Positions 8,408-15,535 of a DNA stretch of 64,000 nucleotides are shown here, one piece after another. How positions within the stretch are numbered: the stretch's first letter is position 1; each line of letters begins with the position of its first letter. The notes below the pieces were generated by a model that saw only the letters and a list, made by a program, of their open reading frames with translations, was not told the origin of the DNA and did no database searches. Where the stretch lies: the NCBI GenBank assembly GCA_031404815.1, contig JANNIH010000033.1:39356-103355 (forward strand), read 5' to 3'. The DNA comes from DASYKS01 sp031404815. GTDB lineage: Bacteria > Acidobacteriota > Thermoanaerobaculia > Multivoradales > UBA5704. The position numbers were made by a program, and so were the translations under genes.

Positions 8408-8529
8408 GCCAAGTGCAACCTTCGTGCCTATCGGGTGATACCCTGCGAGCTAGATTTCGTTGCGCGGCCGGAGCGCCGGGGAGGGCCCGGGGGGCCGATC
8501 CGCCGCAGGAATCGACAAGGAGCTTTACG

Positions 8530-9186
8530 ATGAAATCGATTCGTCCGCTCGCTGTGATTTGCCTCCTGGTTTCGTTCACGCCCGTAGGGTTCGCCGTGTT
8601 CGCGGCGGGCACGGCGGGCGGGTCGGCGGCGCCGCAGGTTCCCTCGGCAGCCCCGGCCGCTCCGCCCTCCGGCCCGCTGCTCAATCCGAAGCAACCGCAG
8701 GACGGGTTGCTCACCGGTGGCTTCGCCGGCCCCGAGGGTTTTCCGGTTCTCGCGGGTGAGGGGTACAAGACCTTCATCGACCTGCGCTCCGATGCCGAGG
8801 TCACACCGGAGCAGAGCGCGGCGGCGGTCGCCGCCGGGCTGCGCCTCGAACGGATCCCGATCGCCGGAGAAGGCGACTTGAACCTCGCCTCGGCGCGCGC
8901 CCTGGACACGCTGCTCGCCGACCGCTCGCTCTACCCCGTGGTGGTCGCCTGCGGCAGCGGCAATCGGGTGGGGGCTCTCCTGGCTCTCCGCGCCTTCTGG
9001 CTCGACGGCGCGACCGCCGAAGCGGCTCTGGAGCTAGGCCGGCGCGCGGGCCTGACCAAGATGGAGCCTTCGGTGCGGATCTTGCTCGGCCTGCCGCCGA
9101 CGCCGGTCCCGGAGGTGCCGGCGCCGGCGCCCCAGGTGGCCCCGCCCGCCGATCGCAGCCCCCAATCCTCGTCGGCCCGAAGCTGA
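8530..9186 (+). CDS. secreted beta-lactamase-hydrolase-like/DUF442 phosphatase-like protein
   Basis: A 218-residue exported protein with a dual-specificity-phosphatase-like fold of the BLH/DUF442 type. A signal peptide (about 1-25) and an Ala/Pro-rich linker precede the domain (about 60-185): GYKTFIDLRSDAEVTPEQ and the active-site loop VVACGSGNRVGALLAL. The loop is Cys-x4-Arg rather than the Cys-x5-Arg of true tyrosine phosphatases, as is usual in this family. Start chosen for AAGGAG 7 nt upstream. The C-terminal tail is Pro/Ala-rich; its DNA is the first copy of a 29-bp repeat (9093-9121) that recurs at 14099, so this tail may have been supplied by the inserted island. Substrate unknown. Confidence 0.75.
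   Translation: MKSIRPLAVICLLVSFTPVGFAVFAAGTAGGSAAPQVPSAAPAAPPSGPLLNPKQPQDGLLTGGFAGPEGFPVLAGEGYKTFIDLRSDAEVTPEQSAAAVAAGLRLERIPIAGEGDLNLASARALDTLLADRSLYPVVVACGSGNRVGALLALRAFWLDGATAEAALELGRRAGLTKMEPSVRILLGLPPTPVPEVPAPAPQVAPPADRSPQSSSARS
9093..9121 (+). repeat. 29-bp direct repeat, left copy (possible att-like site)
   Basis: This 29-bp stretch inside the 3' end of the phosphatase-like gene is identical to 14099-14127. The similarity continues without gaps downstream of both copies (for example the same GCCGATCG at offset 27 in each) but stops sharply at the left edge. The two copies bracket the defence island. This is the pattern of an element that integrated into a gene's 3' end and restored it; Pro-rich coding bias is the simpler alternative. 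Confidence 0.6.
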
Positions 9187-9239
9187 AGCCACGCCCGGCC
9201 CGGCGCCGCAACACCGCGAGCTTTGTCGAGGCGGACGGT

Positions 9240-9449
9240 CTATCCGGACTCGGCGTCGTCGGCCCCGGGAGGCGGAGTGTCGTCGTTGTCGAGCCGGTCG
9301 ATCTCGATGCCGACGATTCCCTTGTCGTCGGCGACGCCGATCACCAGGTCGCCGCCTTCGGTGTTGAGAAACGCGGCGATGGTTTTGAGCACGGCGTGGG
9401 TTACCCCTTTGTCGTCCTGACGGTTTTCTCTGAGGCTCTCACGATGACG
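9240..9449 (-). pseudogene. AlbA_2 (Schlafen-like) DNA-binding domain fragment
   Basis: A partial AlbA_2/Schlafen-AAA_4-type domain. The readable part is SLRENRQDDKGVTHAVLKT followed by IAAFLNTEGGDLVIGVADDKG and GIEIDRLDNDD, a strong match to the start of this domain, which is usual in accessory genes of restriction and other defence loci. The fragment ends at 9240, long before the domain or a full protein would end, and on its other side it is fused out of frame to an HsdR fragment near 9450. No start codon with a ribosome binding site is seen. It is a remnant. Confidence 0.65.
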
Positions 9450-9655
9450 GCGGAGCGCTTGCCGGGCAGCTCGCCGATCTTTTCGGTGATCACCGGAAAC
9501 TTCTGGGGGGTGGTGACGATGATGGTCTTGCCGGCTTCGAGCGCGTCTTTGAGCTGGACCGATTTCTGGTCGATGTTCTCGACCACGCCCGGCTGCTGCT
9601 CGAACTGGCGCATCGTGGCCTGGAGCTGGCGGTCGAGGATGCGCCATGAGAGGTG
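9450..9655 (-). pseudogene. hsdR: type I restriction endonuclease HsdR fragment
   Basis: A fragment of the HsdR translocase/nuclease subunit. Clear HsdR sequence is ILDRQLQATMRQFEQQPGVV, ENIDQKSVQLKDALEAGKT and IIVTTPQKFPVITEKIGELP, which lie between helicase motifs I and II of the family. The DEAH-type motif that should follow 'AVIVDEAH' is lost at the junction with the AlbA_2 fragment, and everything before LSWRILDRQ is missing. A full HsdR is about 900-1100 residues; about 68 remain. The hsdM of the island (11942-14059) is in the same orientation and is probably its former partner. Confidence 0.8.
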
Positions 9656-9703
9656 CTCAATCAGACCTGCCAGCTCGGAATCTTTCCCTGGGAGCGCCGA
9701 GCA

Positions 9704-9750
9704 CCAGCTCGGCACCGAAGCGGCAGGGAGCGCCCAAGCTGCCGAGCTGG
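9704..9750. repeat. 11-bp inverted repeat upstream of vapB
   Basis: CCAGCTCGGCA (9704-9714) is mirrored perfectly at 9740-9750, 25 bp apart, and a related copy (CCAGCTCGG) stands at 9670. The pair ends 78 bp before the vapB start. It may be a scar of the fragment junction or an operator; nothing favours one strongly. Confidence 0.35.
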
Positions 9751-9828
9751 GGGCGCGGCTGTCCCCGGGGGCCTCTCGAAGAGAGAGGGGCACTGGACAG
9801 GCCCGAGCCTCGGGAGTATCTTTTCCCT

Positions 9829-10080
9829 ATGAGGGCCGAGATCCATCTCGAAGGGGAATTGCTCACCGAGGCCGAGCGCTTCGCGATCGCTCGCGGCGCC
9901 ACCCTTCAGGCCCTGGTGGAAGAGGCCCTGCGGCAACTCCTCAAAGAGCGGAGTCCGCATCCTCCGAAGCCGGCCGACGAGCTGCCCACCTGGGGCTCCG
10001 GCTGGCTGCGGCCCGGAGTCGACCTCGACAAGAGTGTTGCGTTGCTCGACCTGATGGATCAGGACGATGCTCCTGTTTGA
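9829..10080 (+). CDS. vapB: VapB-type antitoxin (ribbon-helix-helix-like)
   Basis: An 83-residue antitoxin. The N-terminus MRAEIHLEGELLTEAERFAI is the typical strand-helix start of ribbon-helix-helix VapB proteins (compare 'RTTIRLDDELL.EA'), followed by GATLQALVEEALRQLL. The C-terminal part (PTWGSGWLRPGVDLDKS, then LLDLMD) fits the toxin-binding tail. It should bind its own promoter and neutralise VapC. It overlaps the vapC start by 14 bp, as usual. A longer frame upstream to 9646 is not homologous and is rejected. The antitoxin is intact although its toxin gene is frameshifted. Confidence 0.85.
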   Translation: MRAEIHLEGELLTEAERFAIARGATLQALVEEALRQLLKERSPHPPKPADELPTWGSGWLRPGVDLDKSVALLDLMDQDDAPV

Positions 10081-10475
10081 CGTCAACATTCTGGTCTACG
10101 CCCACCGAAAAGACGGCCCCGATTTCGCGCTCTATCAGGCCTGGTTCCAAGAAGCCCTGGACGGAGCCGAGCCCTTCGCCATGGCGGATGTCGTTTTAAG
10201 CGGCTTCGTCCGGGTAGTGACCAACCCGAGGATCTTCAGCCAGCCGCCTCCGATCGAAGTGGCGCTGGCCTTCGGCGAAGCGATCCGCTCCCGCCCGAAC
10301 TGCGTTCCTGTTTTTGCGGGGCCGCGCCATTGGAGCATCTTTTCCGACCTTGCCGCGCGGTGAACGCCCGAGGAAACCTGGTAACCGACGCGCATTTGGC
10401 GGCCCTGGCCATCGAATCCGACTGCGAATGGATTTCTACTGAAACCGACGCTGGACGAAGTGCAAGCCGTGTCGC
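10067..10475 (+). pseudogene. vapC: VapC PIN-domain toxin, frameshifted
   Basis: The first 90 or so residues (10067-10363) are a typical PIN-domain toxin: LLFDVNILVYAHRKD with the first catalytic Asp, then VLSGFVRVVTNPRIF. The frame then shifts at about 10345-10355: the expected continuation AVNARGNLVTDAHLAALAIE (with the third and fourth acidic region) and SDCEWISTETD is in another frame, while the original frame stops at 10363. The normal end after 'WIST..D' (usually DFARF) is also missing. The ribonuclease should therefore be inactive, unless the shift is an assembly error or a programmed event. Confidence 0.8.
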
Positions 10476-10533
10476 GACCCTGTCGCAAGTCACACCGTTT
10501 CCGGATGCTTCACCGCGAAGCGCGGCGCGAAGC

Positions 10534-10806
10534 TTATGCGGCCTCCTCCCGCACGTCGATCTTGCCTGTCACCGCGGCGGAGATGAGGGCGGTGCGGAGT
10601 TCTTTGAGGCGGTCGAAGGCGTCCCGGACCTTGGCGACGAGTGCGTCGATCCGCGACGTCTCTCGGTCAGGGAACGCTGTGATCCTGTCTTGTTCGCCGC
10701 TCGGGGGTACCTGAATTCTAATCCGCGCCATCACGCTGTTCATTAACTTTGGATTGATATCGTGTCGTACGAACCAACCTGTGGCCAGATTGAGCGCGTC
10801 TCTCAT
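10534..10806 (-). pseudogene. hsdS: HsdS (type I specificity subunit) C-terminal fragment
   Basis: The last 90 residues of a type I specificity subunit: IQVPPSGEQDRITAF (family 'PPLAEQ..I..FLD'), DRETSRIDALVAKV and the conserved coiled-coil end DRLKELRTALISAAVTGKI. Both target-recognition domains are missing, so it cannot direct DNA recognition. The fragment begins with an ATG overlapping the end of the AbiEii fragment, but this is a deletion junction rather than a real start. A full HsdS is about 400 residues. Confidence 0.85.
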
Positions 10807-11069
10807 GAAGCCGAGACCAAGTTGATTTGGAGGTTGCGCCTTATCGGTTGGTGTCGCCTTAGCTCGTAATGGTGGGCGCTTGACAGACGTAGCAGCATCG
10901 CGCCCTTGAGCACGAAACGGTCCCGGGCGTCGGACAGGCCGAGGCGATACAGAAACCGTTCGAAGCAGTAGCTCGTGAGCACCACCTGGTACACGTCGCC
11001 CGTCCGCTTCGCCCGTTTCAGCAACCGCGCCGCGACGGAGGCCGGAAGGTTGGCCTTGCCGTCGTTCAT
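10803..11069 (-). pseudogene. AbiEii-type nucleotidyltransferase toxin, truncated
   Basis: An 88-residue N-terminal piece of an AbiEii/AbiGii-type nucleotidyltransferase toxin. The start (SVAARLLKRAKRTGDVYQVV, then TSYCFERFLYRLGLSDARD, RFVLKGAMLLRLSS) is characteristic. The sequence breaks off where the catalytic 'T.D.D' strand should follow and ends in an unrelated tail (QPIRRNLQINLVSAS). A full toxin is about 280-300 residues. It overlaps the AbiEi antitoxin stop by 4 bp, the normal operon layout. Confidence 0.85.
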
Positions 11070-11668
11070 GCCGTCGCGTCCAGATACGGTTGCATCACGC
11101 GCGACACCCGGCAGATGCGCGCATAGCGGGCCAGCTCTGTCGCACCTCCACGGTGGTTGCGGTGAAAATCTCGCAGCGCCTCGACCGCGACATCGATGCC
11201 GATCTTGTTGCGATACTTGAAGCAGTCGGCGACCGTCTTGGCGGGGGAGTAGACCCGAACCTCGACACCCTCCAGGCGGTGGGTCTCGATACCCTCGGTC
11301 AGCGCCAACCCGGAGAAACGCGCCACCCGCAGGCGGGGGTAGTCGAGCTTCGGCTTGCGCGCCTTCTCAGGGAGAGCGATCCACACCTCGGCCGGAGACT
11401 GCGTCGTCAGCTCGTGAAAGCGAAGCGCCGTGAGCAGACAGAAGACGCCGCCCGGGACCCGCTTGGCGACTTGCGCCAGCGTGTGCTCGGCGGTGACCGG
11501 GTGTTGATCGGCGACGTAGATTCCCCGATCCTGGCGCTCGACCCATCCCTTGTTCACCAGTCGGTAGAGCTGGCCCCGGGGAATTCCGTGCGTTTTCAGA
11601 TCGGCGGCGCGAACGAGCCCTTGCTTCCGTACAACCGCAAGGGCCTTATTCTCGATAGGGGTAGCCAT
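11066..11668 (-). CDS. AbiEi-family antitoxin (type IV toxin-antitoxin)
   Basis: A 200-residue AbiEi-type antitoxin. The N-terminal winged helix is visible in KALAVVRKQGLVRAADLKTH, GIPRGQLYRLVNKGWVERQD and RGIYV; the remaining part (VAKRVPGGVFCLLTALRFHE, VRVYSPAKTVADCFKYRNKI) matches the family's C-terminal domain. AbiEi represses its own operon by binding inverted repeats in the promoter and counteracts the AbiEii nucleotidyltransferase. The start at 11668 (MATPIENK) is preferred to 11704. The toxin partner downstream is truncated, while this gene is complete. Three palindromes lie 71-231 bp upstream. Confidence 0.85.
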   Translation of the reverse strand: MATPIENKALAVVRKQGLVRAADLKTHGIPRGQLYRLVNKGWVERQDRGIYVADQHPVTAEHTLAQVAKRVPGGVFCLLTALRFHELTTQSPAEVWIALPEKARKPKLDYPRLRVARFSGLALTEGIETHRLEGVEVRVYSPAKTVADCFKYRNKIGIDVAVEALRDFHRNHRGGATELARYARICRVSRVMQPYLDATA

Positions 11669-11738
11669 GGCGACACGATACAAAACGTCGGGGGTTATGC
11701 ACAAGTCCCGACGCTTCCCTGGAGCAAGTCACCGCACG

Positions 11739-11772
11739 AAATGTCGGCACTTACGCGTAAGTGCCGACATTT
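11739..11772. repeat. 34-bp perfect palindrome upstream of abiEi
   Basis: A perfect palindrome with 17-bp arms and no spacer, centred on ACGCGT (arms begin AAATGTCGGCACTTACG). It lies 71 bp upstream of the AbiEi start and is the closest of three. It may be an AbiEi or other operator, or a cruciform-type element. Confidence 0.85.
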
Positions 11773-11801
11773 TGCGTCATGGCTGCGTAGAGAACAACTC
11801 A

Positions 11802-11828
11802 AAATGTTGCGACGGCGTCGCAACATTT
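11802..11828. repeat. 27-bp palindrome upstream of abiEi
   Basis: 13-bp arms (AAATGTTGCGACG and its complement) around one central base. The outer AAATGT/ACATTT matches the ends of the 34-bp palindrome 30 bp away, while the inner parts differ. Confidence 0.85.
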
Positions 11829-11874
11829 GTGGCGATCTCGGCATGGCTGAAGCCGCGGGCATATTCGGCGATCA

Positions 11875-11899
11875 ATTCTCGTGACACGGTCACGAGAAT
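11875..11899. repeat. 25-bp palindrome between hsdM and abiEi
   Basis: 11-bp arms (ATTCTCGTGAC and its complement) around a 3-bp spacer, 43 bp downstream of the hsdM stop. It is the third palindrome in 161 bp. No gene is recognisable in 11669-11941. Confidence 0.8.
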
Positions 11900-11941
11900 C
11901 TGTTTTCCAAGCGCGACCCGAACGCCTCCCAAAAGTTGCGG

Positions 11942-14059
11942 TCATACCCTGCCGCCCCCGGTCACCTCGGCCAGCATCCGCAGGATGTCCTGCTCGATCC
12001 CGCGGATCTCAGCTTCGATCTCCTCCAGCGGGCGGGGCGGCGTGTAGCGGTAGAAATAGCGGTTGAAATTGATCTCGTAGCCCACCAGGCCGACCTCGCC
12101 GTCTTTCGGGTCGCGTTTGGAGGTGTCGATCCACGCGTCGGGGACGTGGGGAAGAACCTCGCGGGCGAAAAACGCTTCGACCGACTCGGCGAGCGGGACG
12201 CTCTCCGTATCGCGCAGCTCCGAATCGGACTCCGGATTGCCGTCCTTGTCGCGGCAGATCGCCGCCGTCTCGTCGCGTTCCGAGAGCGCGGAGAGGATCG
12301 CCTTCCGGGCAGGGGCCGGGAGCTTCACACCGGCCTTCTTTGCGACGGCGTCAAGCCGGTTCTCGAAATCCTCGCGGTCCTGGAAGACCGTCAGGGGGAG
12401 CGCTTTGACCAGCTTCCGGACCTCCTCTTGCTGCAGCCGGCCCTCCGCCTGTTCCTGGGCGCCCGCGGCCCCTTTCTTCTTCGACAGCGCGAGCGCCTGG
12501 AAGCCCTTCTCCTCTTCGAGACGGGCGATCCGCTCCGCGCTGGCCTGGAAATTGAGCCGGAGCGGGCGCTCGACGGTGATCTTGCGGAAGCCGAAATGGG
12601 TGGTGGGGAAGAGACGGCTGACGACGACCTCCTCCTCTTTCCCGCCCTTCGTCACCTTGCGCGTCTCGCCGTCCTTGCCCTTGGCGAGGATCTTCAAGAT
12701 GTCCTGCGAGCGGTCGAGCGGGATCTCCCGGCGCTTGTCGCCCAGGCTCTTGCGCATCGGCACCCAGAACGACGTGGCGTCGATCAACTGCACCTTCCGC
12801 CTCCGGCCCCGAGCCTTGCGGTTCGTCACCACCCAGACGTAGGTCGCGATGCCCGTGTTGTAGAACAGCTGCTCGGGCAGCGCGATCAGCGCCTCCAGCA
12901 GATCGTTCTCCAGGATGTAGCGGCGGATTTCGCTCTCGCCGCTGCCGGCGTCTCCCGTGAAGAGGGGAGAGCCGTTCATGATGATCGCGATGCGCGAGCC
13001 CCCCTCTTTCGGGTCCTTGGCATGCGCGAGCATATGGAGAAGGAAGAGCAGCTGGCCGACGCTGATCCGCGGCAGACCGGGCGAGAACCGCCCTCCCGTT
13101 CCGCGGTCGTGCTCCGCGCGCACGGCGTCCTCGTCGCGCTTCCAGTCCTTGCCGTAGGGCGGATTGGCGATCAGATAGTCGAACGCTTGGCCCGCGTGAC
13201 GGTCGTTCGAGAGCGTACTGCCGTAGGCGATGTGGTCGGCATCGCGGCCGGTCGGGTCCTTCATGAACAGGTCCGACTTCGAGATCGCCCAGGTTTCGGG
13301 GTTCACCTCTTGGCCGAAGAGGTGGATCTCGGCGCCCGGGTTGATCGCGGGACGGAGGAGATCGCCATTCTTCCGCAGACCGACCGTAATGTGCTCCTTG
13401 GCGATCATCAGCATGCCGCCCGAGCCGCAGCAGGGGTCGTAGACGGTCCGGATCGCCTGCTGGGCGCGGATCTCCTTCTCGTCGCCGGCCAGCATCAGAT
13501 CCACCATGAGATGCACGACATCGCGCGGCGTGAAGTGCTCGCCCGGGTTCTCATTGAGCGCCTCGTTGAACTTTCGGATCAGCTCCTCGAAGATCGTCCC
13601 CATCGTCGGGTTGTCGATCTGGGCCGGGTGCAGATCGACGTTCTTGAACCGCTCCATCACCTGGAAGAGCAGCCCCGCCTCGTCGAGCTTGGCGATCGTG
13701 TTGTCGAAATCGAACTTCTCCAACACCTCGCGCATGTTGGGGCTGAACCCCGCGATGTAGTTGCGCAGATTGGCGGCGAGGTGCGGCGCATCGCCCAGAA
13801 GCTTCTCGAAGTCGTAGCGGGAAGTGTTGTAGAACGCGAAGCCGGCGATCCGGCGCAGCTGGGGATCGAGGTTCTGGAGTTTGCCGCTCAGTTCTCCCTG
13901 CTTGGCGAGGACCTTGACCTTGGTGCCCGCCAGCACGCAGTCGAGCCGACGCAGAACCGTGAGCGGCAGGATGATGTCCTGATACTTGCCGCGCTTGAAG
14001 GTGTCGCGGATGAGGTCCGCGACGCCCCAGAGAAAGCTGACGATCTCGCTATGGTTCAT
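11942..14059 (-). CDS. hsdM: type I restriction-modification DNA methyltransferase (N6-adenine)
   Basis: A 705-residue HsdM-type adenine methyltransferase. It starts MNHSEIVSFLWGVADLIRDT, the N-terminal helical HsdM domain, and carries the SAM-binding motif DPCCGSGG (about residues 208-215) and the catalytic NPPY (about 299-302). The extra-long C-terminal part (about 440-700) contains a coiled-coil-like stretch and YEINFNRYFYRYTPPRPLEE followed by IEAEIRGIEQDILRML, typical of the long HsdM class. It appears intact, although HsdS and HsdR of the island survive only as fragments, so it cannot methylate in the classical complex unless a specificity subunit is encoded elsewhere. The start at 14059 is only 40 bp from the right-hand 29-bp repeat. 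Confidence 0.93.
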   Translation of the reverse strand: MNHSEIVSFLWGVADLIRDTFKRGKYQDIILPLTVLRRLDCVLAGTKVKVLAKQGELSGKLQNLDPQLRRIAGFAFYNTSRYDFEKLLGDAPHLAANLRNYIAGFSPNMREVLEKFDFDNTIAKLDEAGLLFQVMERFKNVDLHPAQIDNPTMGTIFEELIRKFNEALNENPGEHFTPRDVVHLMVDLMLAGDEKEIRAQQAIRTVYDPCCGSGGMLMIAKEHITVGLRKNGDLLRPAINPGAEIHLFGQEVNPETWAISKSDLFMKDPTGRDADHIAYGSTLSNDRHAGQAFDYLIANPPYGKDWKRDEDAVRAEHDRGTGGRFSPGLPRISVGQLLFLLHMLAHAKDPKEGGSRIAIIMNGSPLFTGDAGSGESEIRRYILENDLLEALIALPEQLFYNTGIATYVWVVTNRKARGRRRKVQLIDATSFWVPMRKSLGDKRREIPLDRSQDILKILAKGKDGETRKVTKGGKEEEVVVSRLFPTTHFGFRKITVERPLRLNFQASAERIARLEEEKGFQALALSKKKGAAGAQEQAEGRLQQEEVRKLVKALPLTVFQDREDFENRLDAVAKKAGVKLPAPARKAILSALSERDETAAICRDKDGNPESDSELRDTESVPLAESVEAFFAREVLPHVPDAWIDTSKRDPKDGEVGLVGYEINFNRYFYRYTPPRPLEEIEAEIRGIEQDILRMLAEVTGGGRV

Positions 14060-14098
14060 TCTGCCGACAGTATGTCTCAAGTCCTTCCCGATCAGGTC

Positions 14099-14127
14099 GC
14101 CGCCGACGCCGGTCCCGGAGGTGCCGG
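14099..14127 (+). repeat. 29-bp direct repeat, right copy
   Basis: Identical to 9093-9121. Downstream, about 35 more bases resemble the phosphatase-like gene's 3' end at the same spacing. Read in the equivalent frame it encodes PPTPVPEVPVAVPPVTRLAD, against PPTPVPEVPAPAPQVAPPAD in the gene, then stops. It may be the displaced original 3' end of that gene. Confidence 0.6.
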
Positions 14128-14207
14128 TGGCGGTGCCGCCGGTGACTCGGCTCGCCGATCGTGTCCCCTGATTTTCGAAGGGCGGTCAGGGCCCGGCGTT
14201 TTCCGAC

Positions 14208-14723
14208 TCAGTGACGGTGCGCGGGGGGCGCTTGCGTCGGCGCGAGAGCGGGGAAGCGGTGGGTCGCGTACCGCGAGTGGCAGCTGACACAGCTGTCGGC
14301 CAGTTTGTAGAGGTGGAATGTGACCAGCTCCGGTCGCCGTGCGTGGGCTGCGGTGGCGAGGCCGCGGGCGAGTTCGTGGAACTCGATATCGCGCTCCAGG
14401 AAGCCCTCGGGCAGGGTACGGTGCAGCTCTTCGCGCTGTGCGGCGGTCAACCGGCGATCCAGCACGAAGCCGGCCTGCATACGGTCGGCCAGGCGCGCGG
14501 TCGATTCCCAGTCGCCGGAGACGATGGCCGGCACCAGTTCGACCATCGCATTCTGAAGCCCCAACATCTCCTGGCGGAAGAGTTCGCGGAGTTCCGGCGA
14601 GAGCTTCTCGACCGCGGTCGCTGGAGCGGCGGGCGTGGCGGGCGGCGCGTGCTCGTGGACCTGGGCGCCGATGGCGAGCGAGGCGGCGGCGAGCGGCACG
14701 AGAAACAGCATTCGAAGGCGCAT
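14208..14723 (-). CDS. exported cytochrome c-like protein
   Basis: A 171-residue exported protein with one haem c motif, CVSCH (residues 145-149), close to the C-terminus, as in cytochrome c'-like proteins. A signal peptide (about 1-20) and a Pro/Ala linker lead into a helical domain (about 38-150). The start at 14723 has GGGAGGAA 6 nt upstream. It should bind one haem covalently and act as an electron carrier or ligand sensor in the periplasm. It is the last gene of the efflux operon, 26 bp after the ABC ATPase. Confidence 0.8.
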   Translation of the reverse strand: MRLRMLFLVPLAAASLAIGAQVHEHAPPATPAAPATAVEKLSPELRELFRQEMLGLQNAMVELVPAIVSGDWESTARLADRMQAGFVLDRRLTAAQREELHRTLPEGFLERDIEFHELARGLATAAHARRPELVTFHLYKLADSCVSCHSRYATHRFPALAPTQAPPAHRH

Positions 14724-14749
14724 GGTGGTTCCTCCCTGGATCTGTGAGG

Positions 14750-15535
14750 TCAAGGTTCCGACGATAAAACACTTTCTCGGTCTCGACCCTCCGGAGAGCT
14801 CCGCTCCGGAGCTCCGTGCGGCACGGCGCGCCCCTCGCCGGCCTCCTCTCGGGTCCGGCCGTCGCGAATCTGGTAGAGGCGCTCGAAGGTCGGGATGATC
14901 TTCTCGTCATGGGTGACGACGATGATCGCCGTCTCGTATCGACGGGCCATCTGCTCGAGAATGCGGATGACGGTAAGCGCCCGCTCGCTGTCGAGCGGCG
15001 CGGTCGGCTCGTCGGCGAGGATCACCGGCGGTCGGTTGACCAGCGCGCGGGCGATCGAGACGCGCTGCTGCTCGCCGCCGGAGAGCTGCGGCGGCATCGC
15101 CCGGGCCCGATGCCCGACGTCCAGCGCGTCCAACATTTCCCGCGCCCGTTCCCGCGCCAGAGCGTTCGGCAGCCCAGCCAACATGGGCAACAAGGCGACG
15201 TTGTCGGTCGCGTCGAGGAACGGGATCAAGTAGGGCGCCTGAAACACGAAACCGATCTTGTCGCGGCGCAGGGCGCGCAGATCTCGGATCTTCCAGCCGT
15301 CGTCGTAGATCACCTCGCCGCCCAGCGTCATCCGGCCGGCGGTCGGCTCGATCACCGCGCCGAGGCATTTGAGCAGGGTGCTCTTGCCCGAACCCGAGGG
15401 GCCGATCAGACCCACGACTTCGCCGGGCGCCACCTCTAAATCGACCCCTTTGAGCGCATCGACTGTGGTGTCTCCCTCGCCGTAGCGTTTGCGGAGCCCT
15501 TCGATCCGGATGCCCGTGTTGTGAGGGTCAGCCAC
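14750..15535 (-). CDS. ABC transporter ATP-binding protein (LolD/DevA/MacB-like)
   Basis: A 261-residue ATPase of the type that drives FtsX-like permeases. Walker A is GPSGSGKST, the signature QLSGGEQQRVSIARAL, Walker B VILADEPTAPLD, and the H-loop VVTHDE. The GTG start at 15535 (VADPHNTGIRI) overlaps the permease stop by 8 bp; the longer frame to 15598 lies inside the permease gene and is rejected. The C-terminal 30 residues are charged and outside the usual fold. With the permease and the HlyD-like adaptor it should form an export complex of DevBCA or MacAB type; substrate unknown. Confidence 0.92.
   Translation of the reverse strand: MADPHNTGIRIEGLRKRYGEGDTTVDALKGVDLEVAPGEVVGLIGPSGSGKSTLLKCLGAVIEPTAGRMTLGGEVIYDDGWKIRDLRALRRDKIGFVFQAPYLIPFLDATDNVALLPMLAGLPNALARERAREMLDALDVGHRARAMPPQLSGGEQQRVSIARALVNRPPVILADEPTAPLDSERALTVIRILEQMARRYETAIIVVTHDEKIIPTFERLYQIRDGRTREEAGEGRAVPHGAPERSSPEGRDRESVLSSEP

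Larger units (their letters stand above)
9122..14098. mobile_element. decayed defence island between 29-bp direct repeats
   Basis: About 5 kb bounded by the repeat at 9093-9121 and 14099-14127. It holds AlbA_2 and HsdR remnants, a VapBC pair, an HsdS remnant, an AbiEi/AbiEii pair and HsdM. All are mobile defence or toxin-antitoxin families absent from the flanking DNA. No integrase, transposase or tRNA is visible, so the mode of arrival is unknown and the element is probably immobile now. Confidence 0.5.

Noticed and set aside
10067..10475. Second possible Sec read-through in vapC (stop TGA at 10361-10363)
   Set aside because: The PIN domain resumes in a different frame, not the same one, and no Cys belongs at this position, so it is a frameshift.
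11875..11941. Short reading frame after hsdM with NFWEAFGSRLENRFS
   Set aside because: Only about 18 codons, no start, no family match; kept only as palindrome-bearing intergenic DNA.
11936..14287. 783-codon plus-strand ORF opposite hsdM
   Set aside because: Antisense shadow; composition is rich in Arg and Leu with no motif, while the opposite strand is an unmistakable HsdM.
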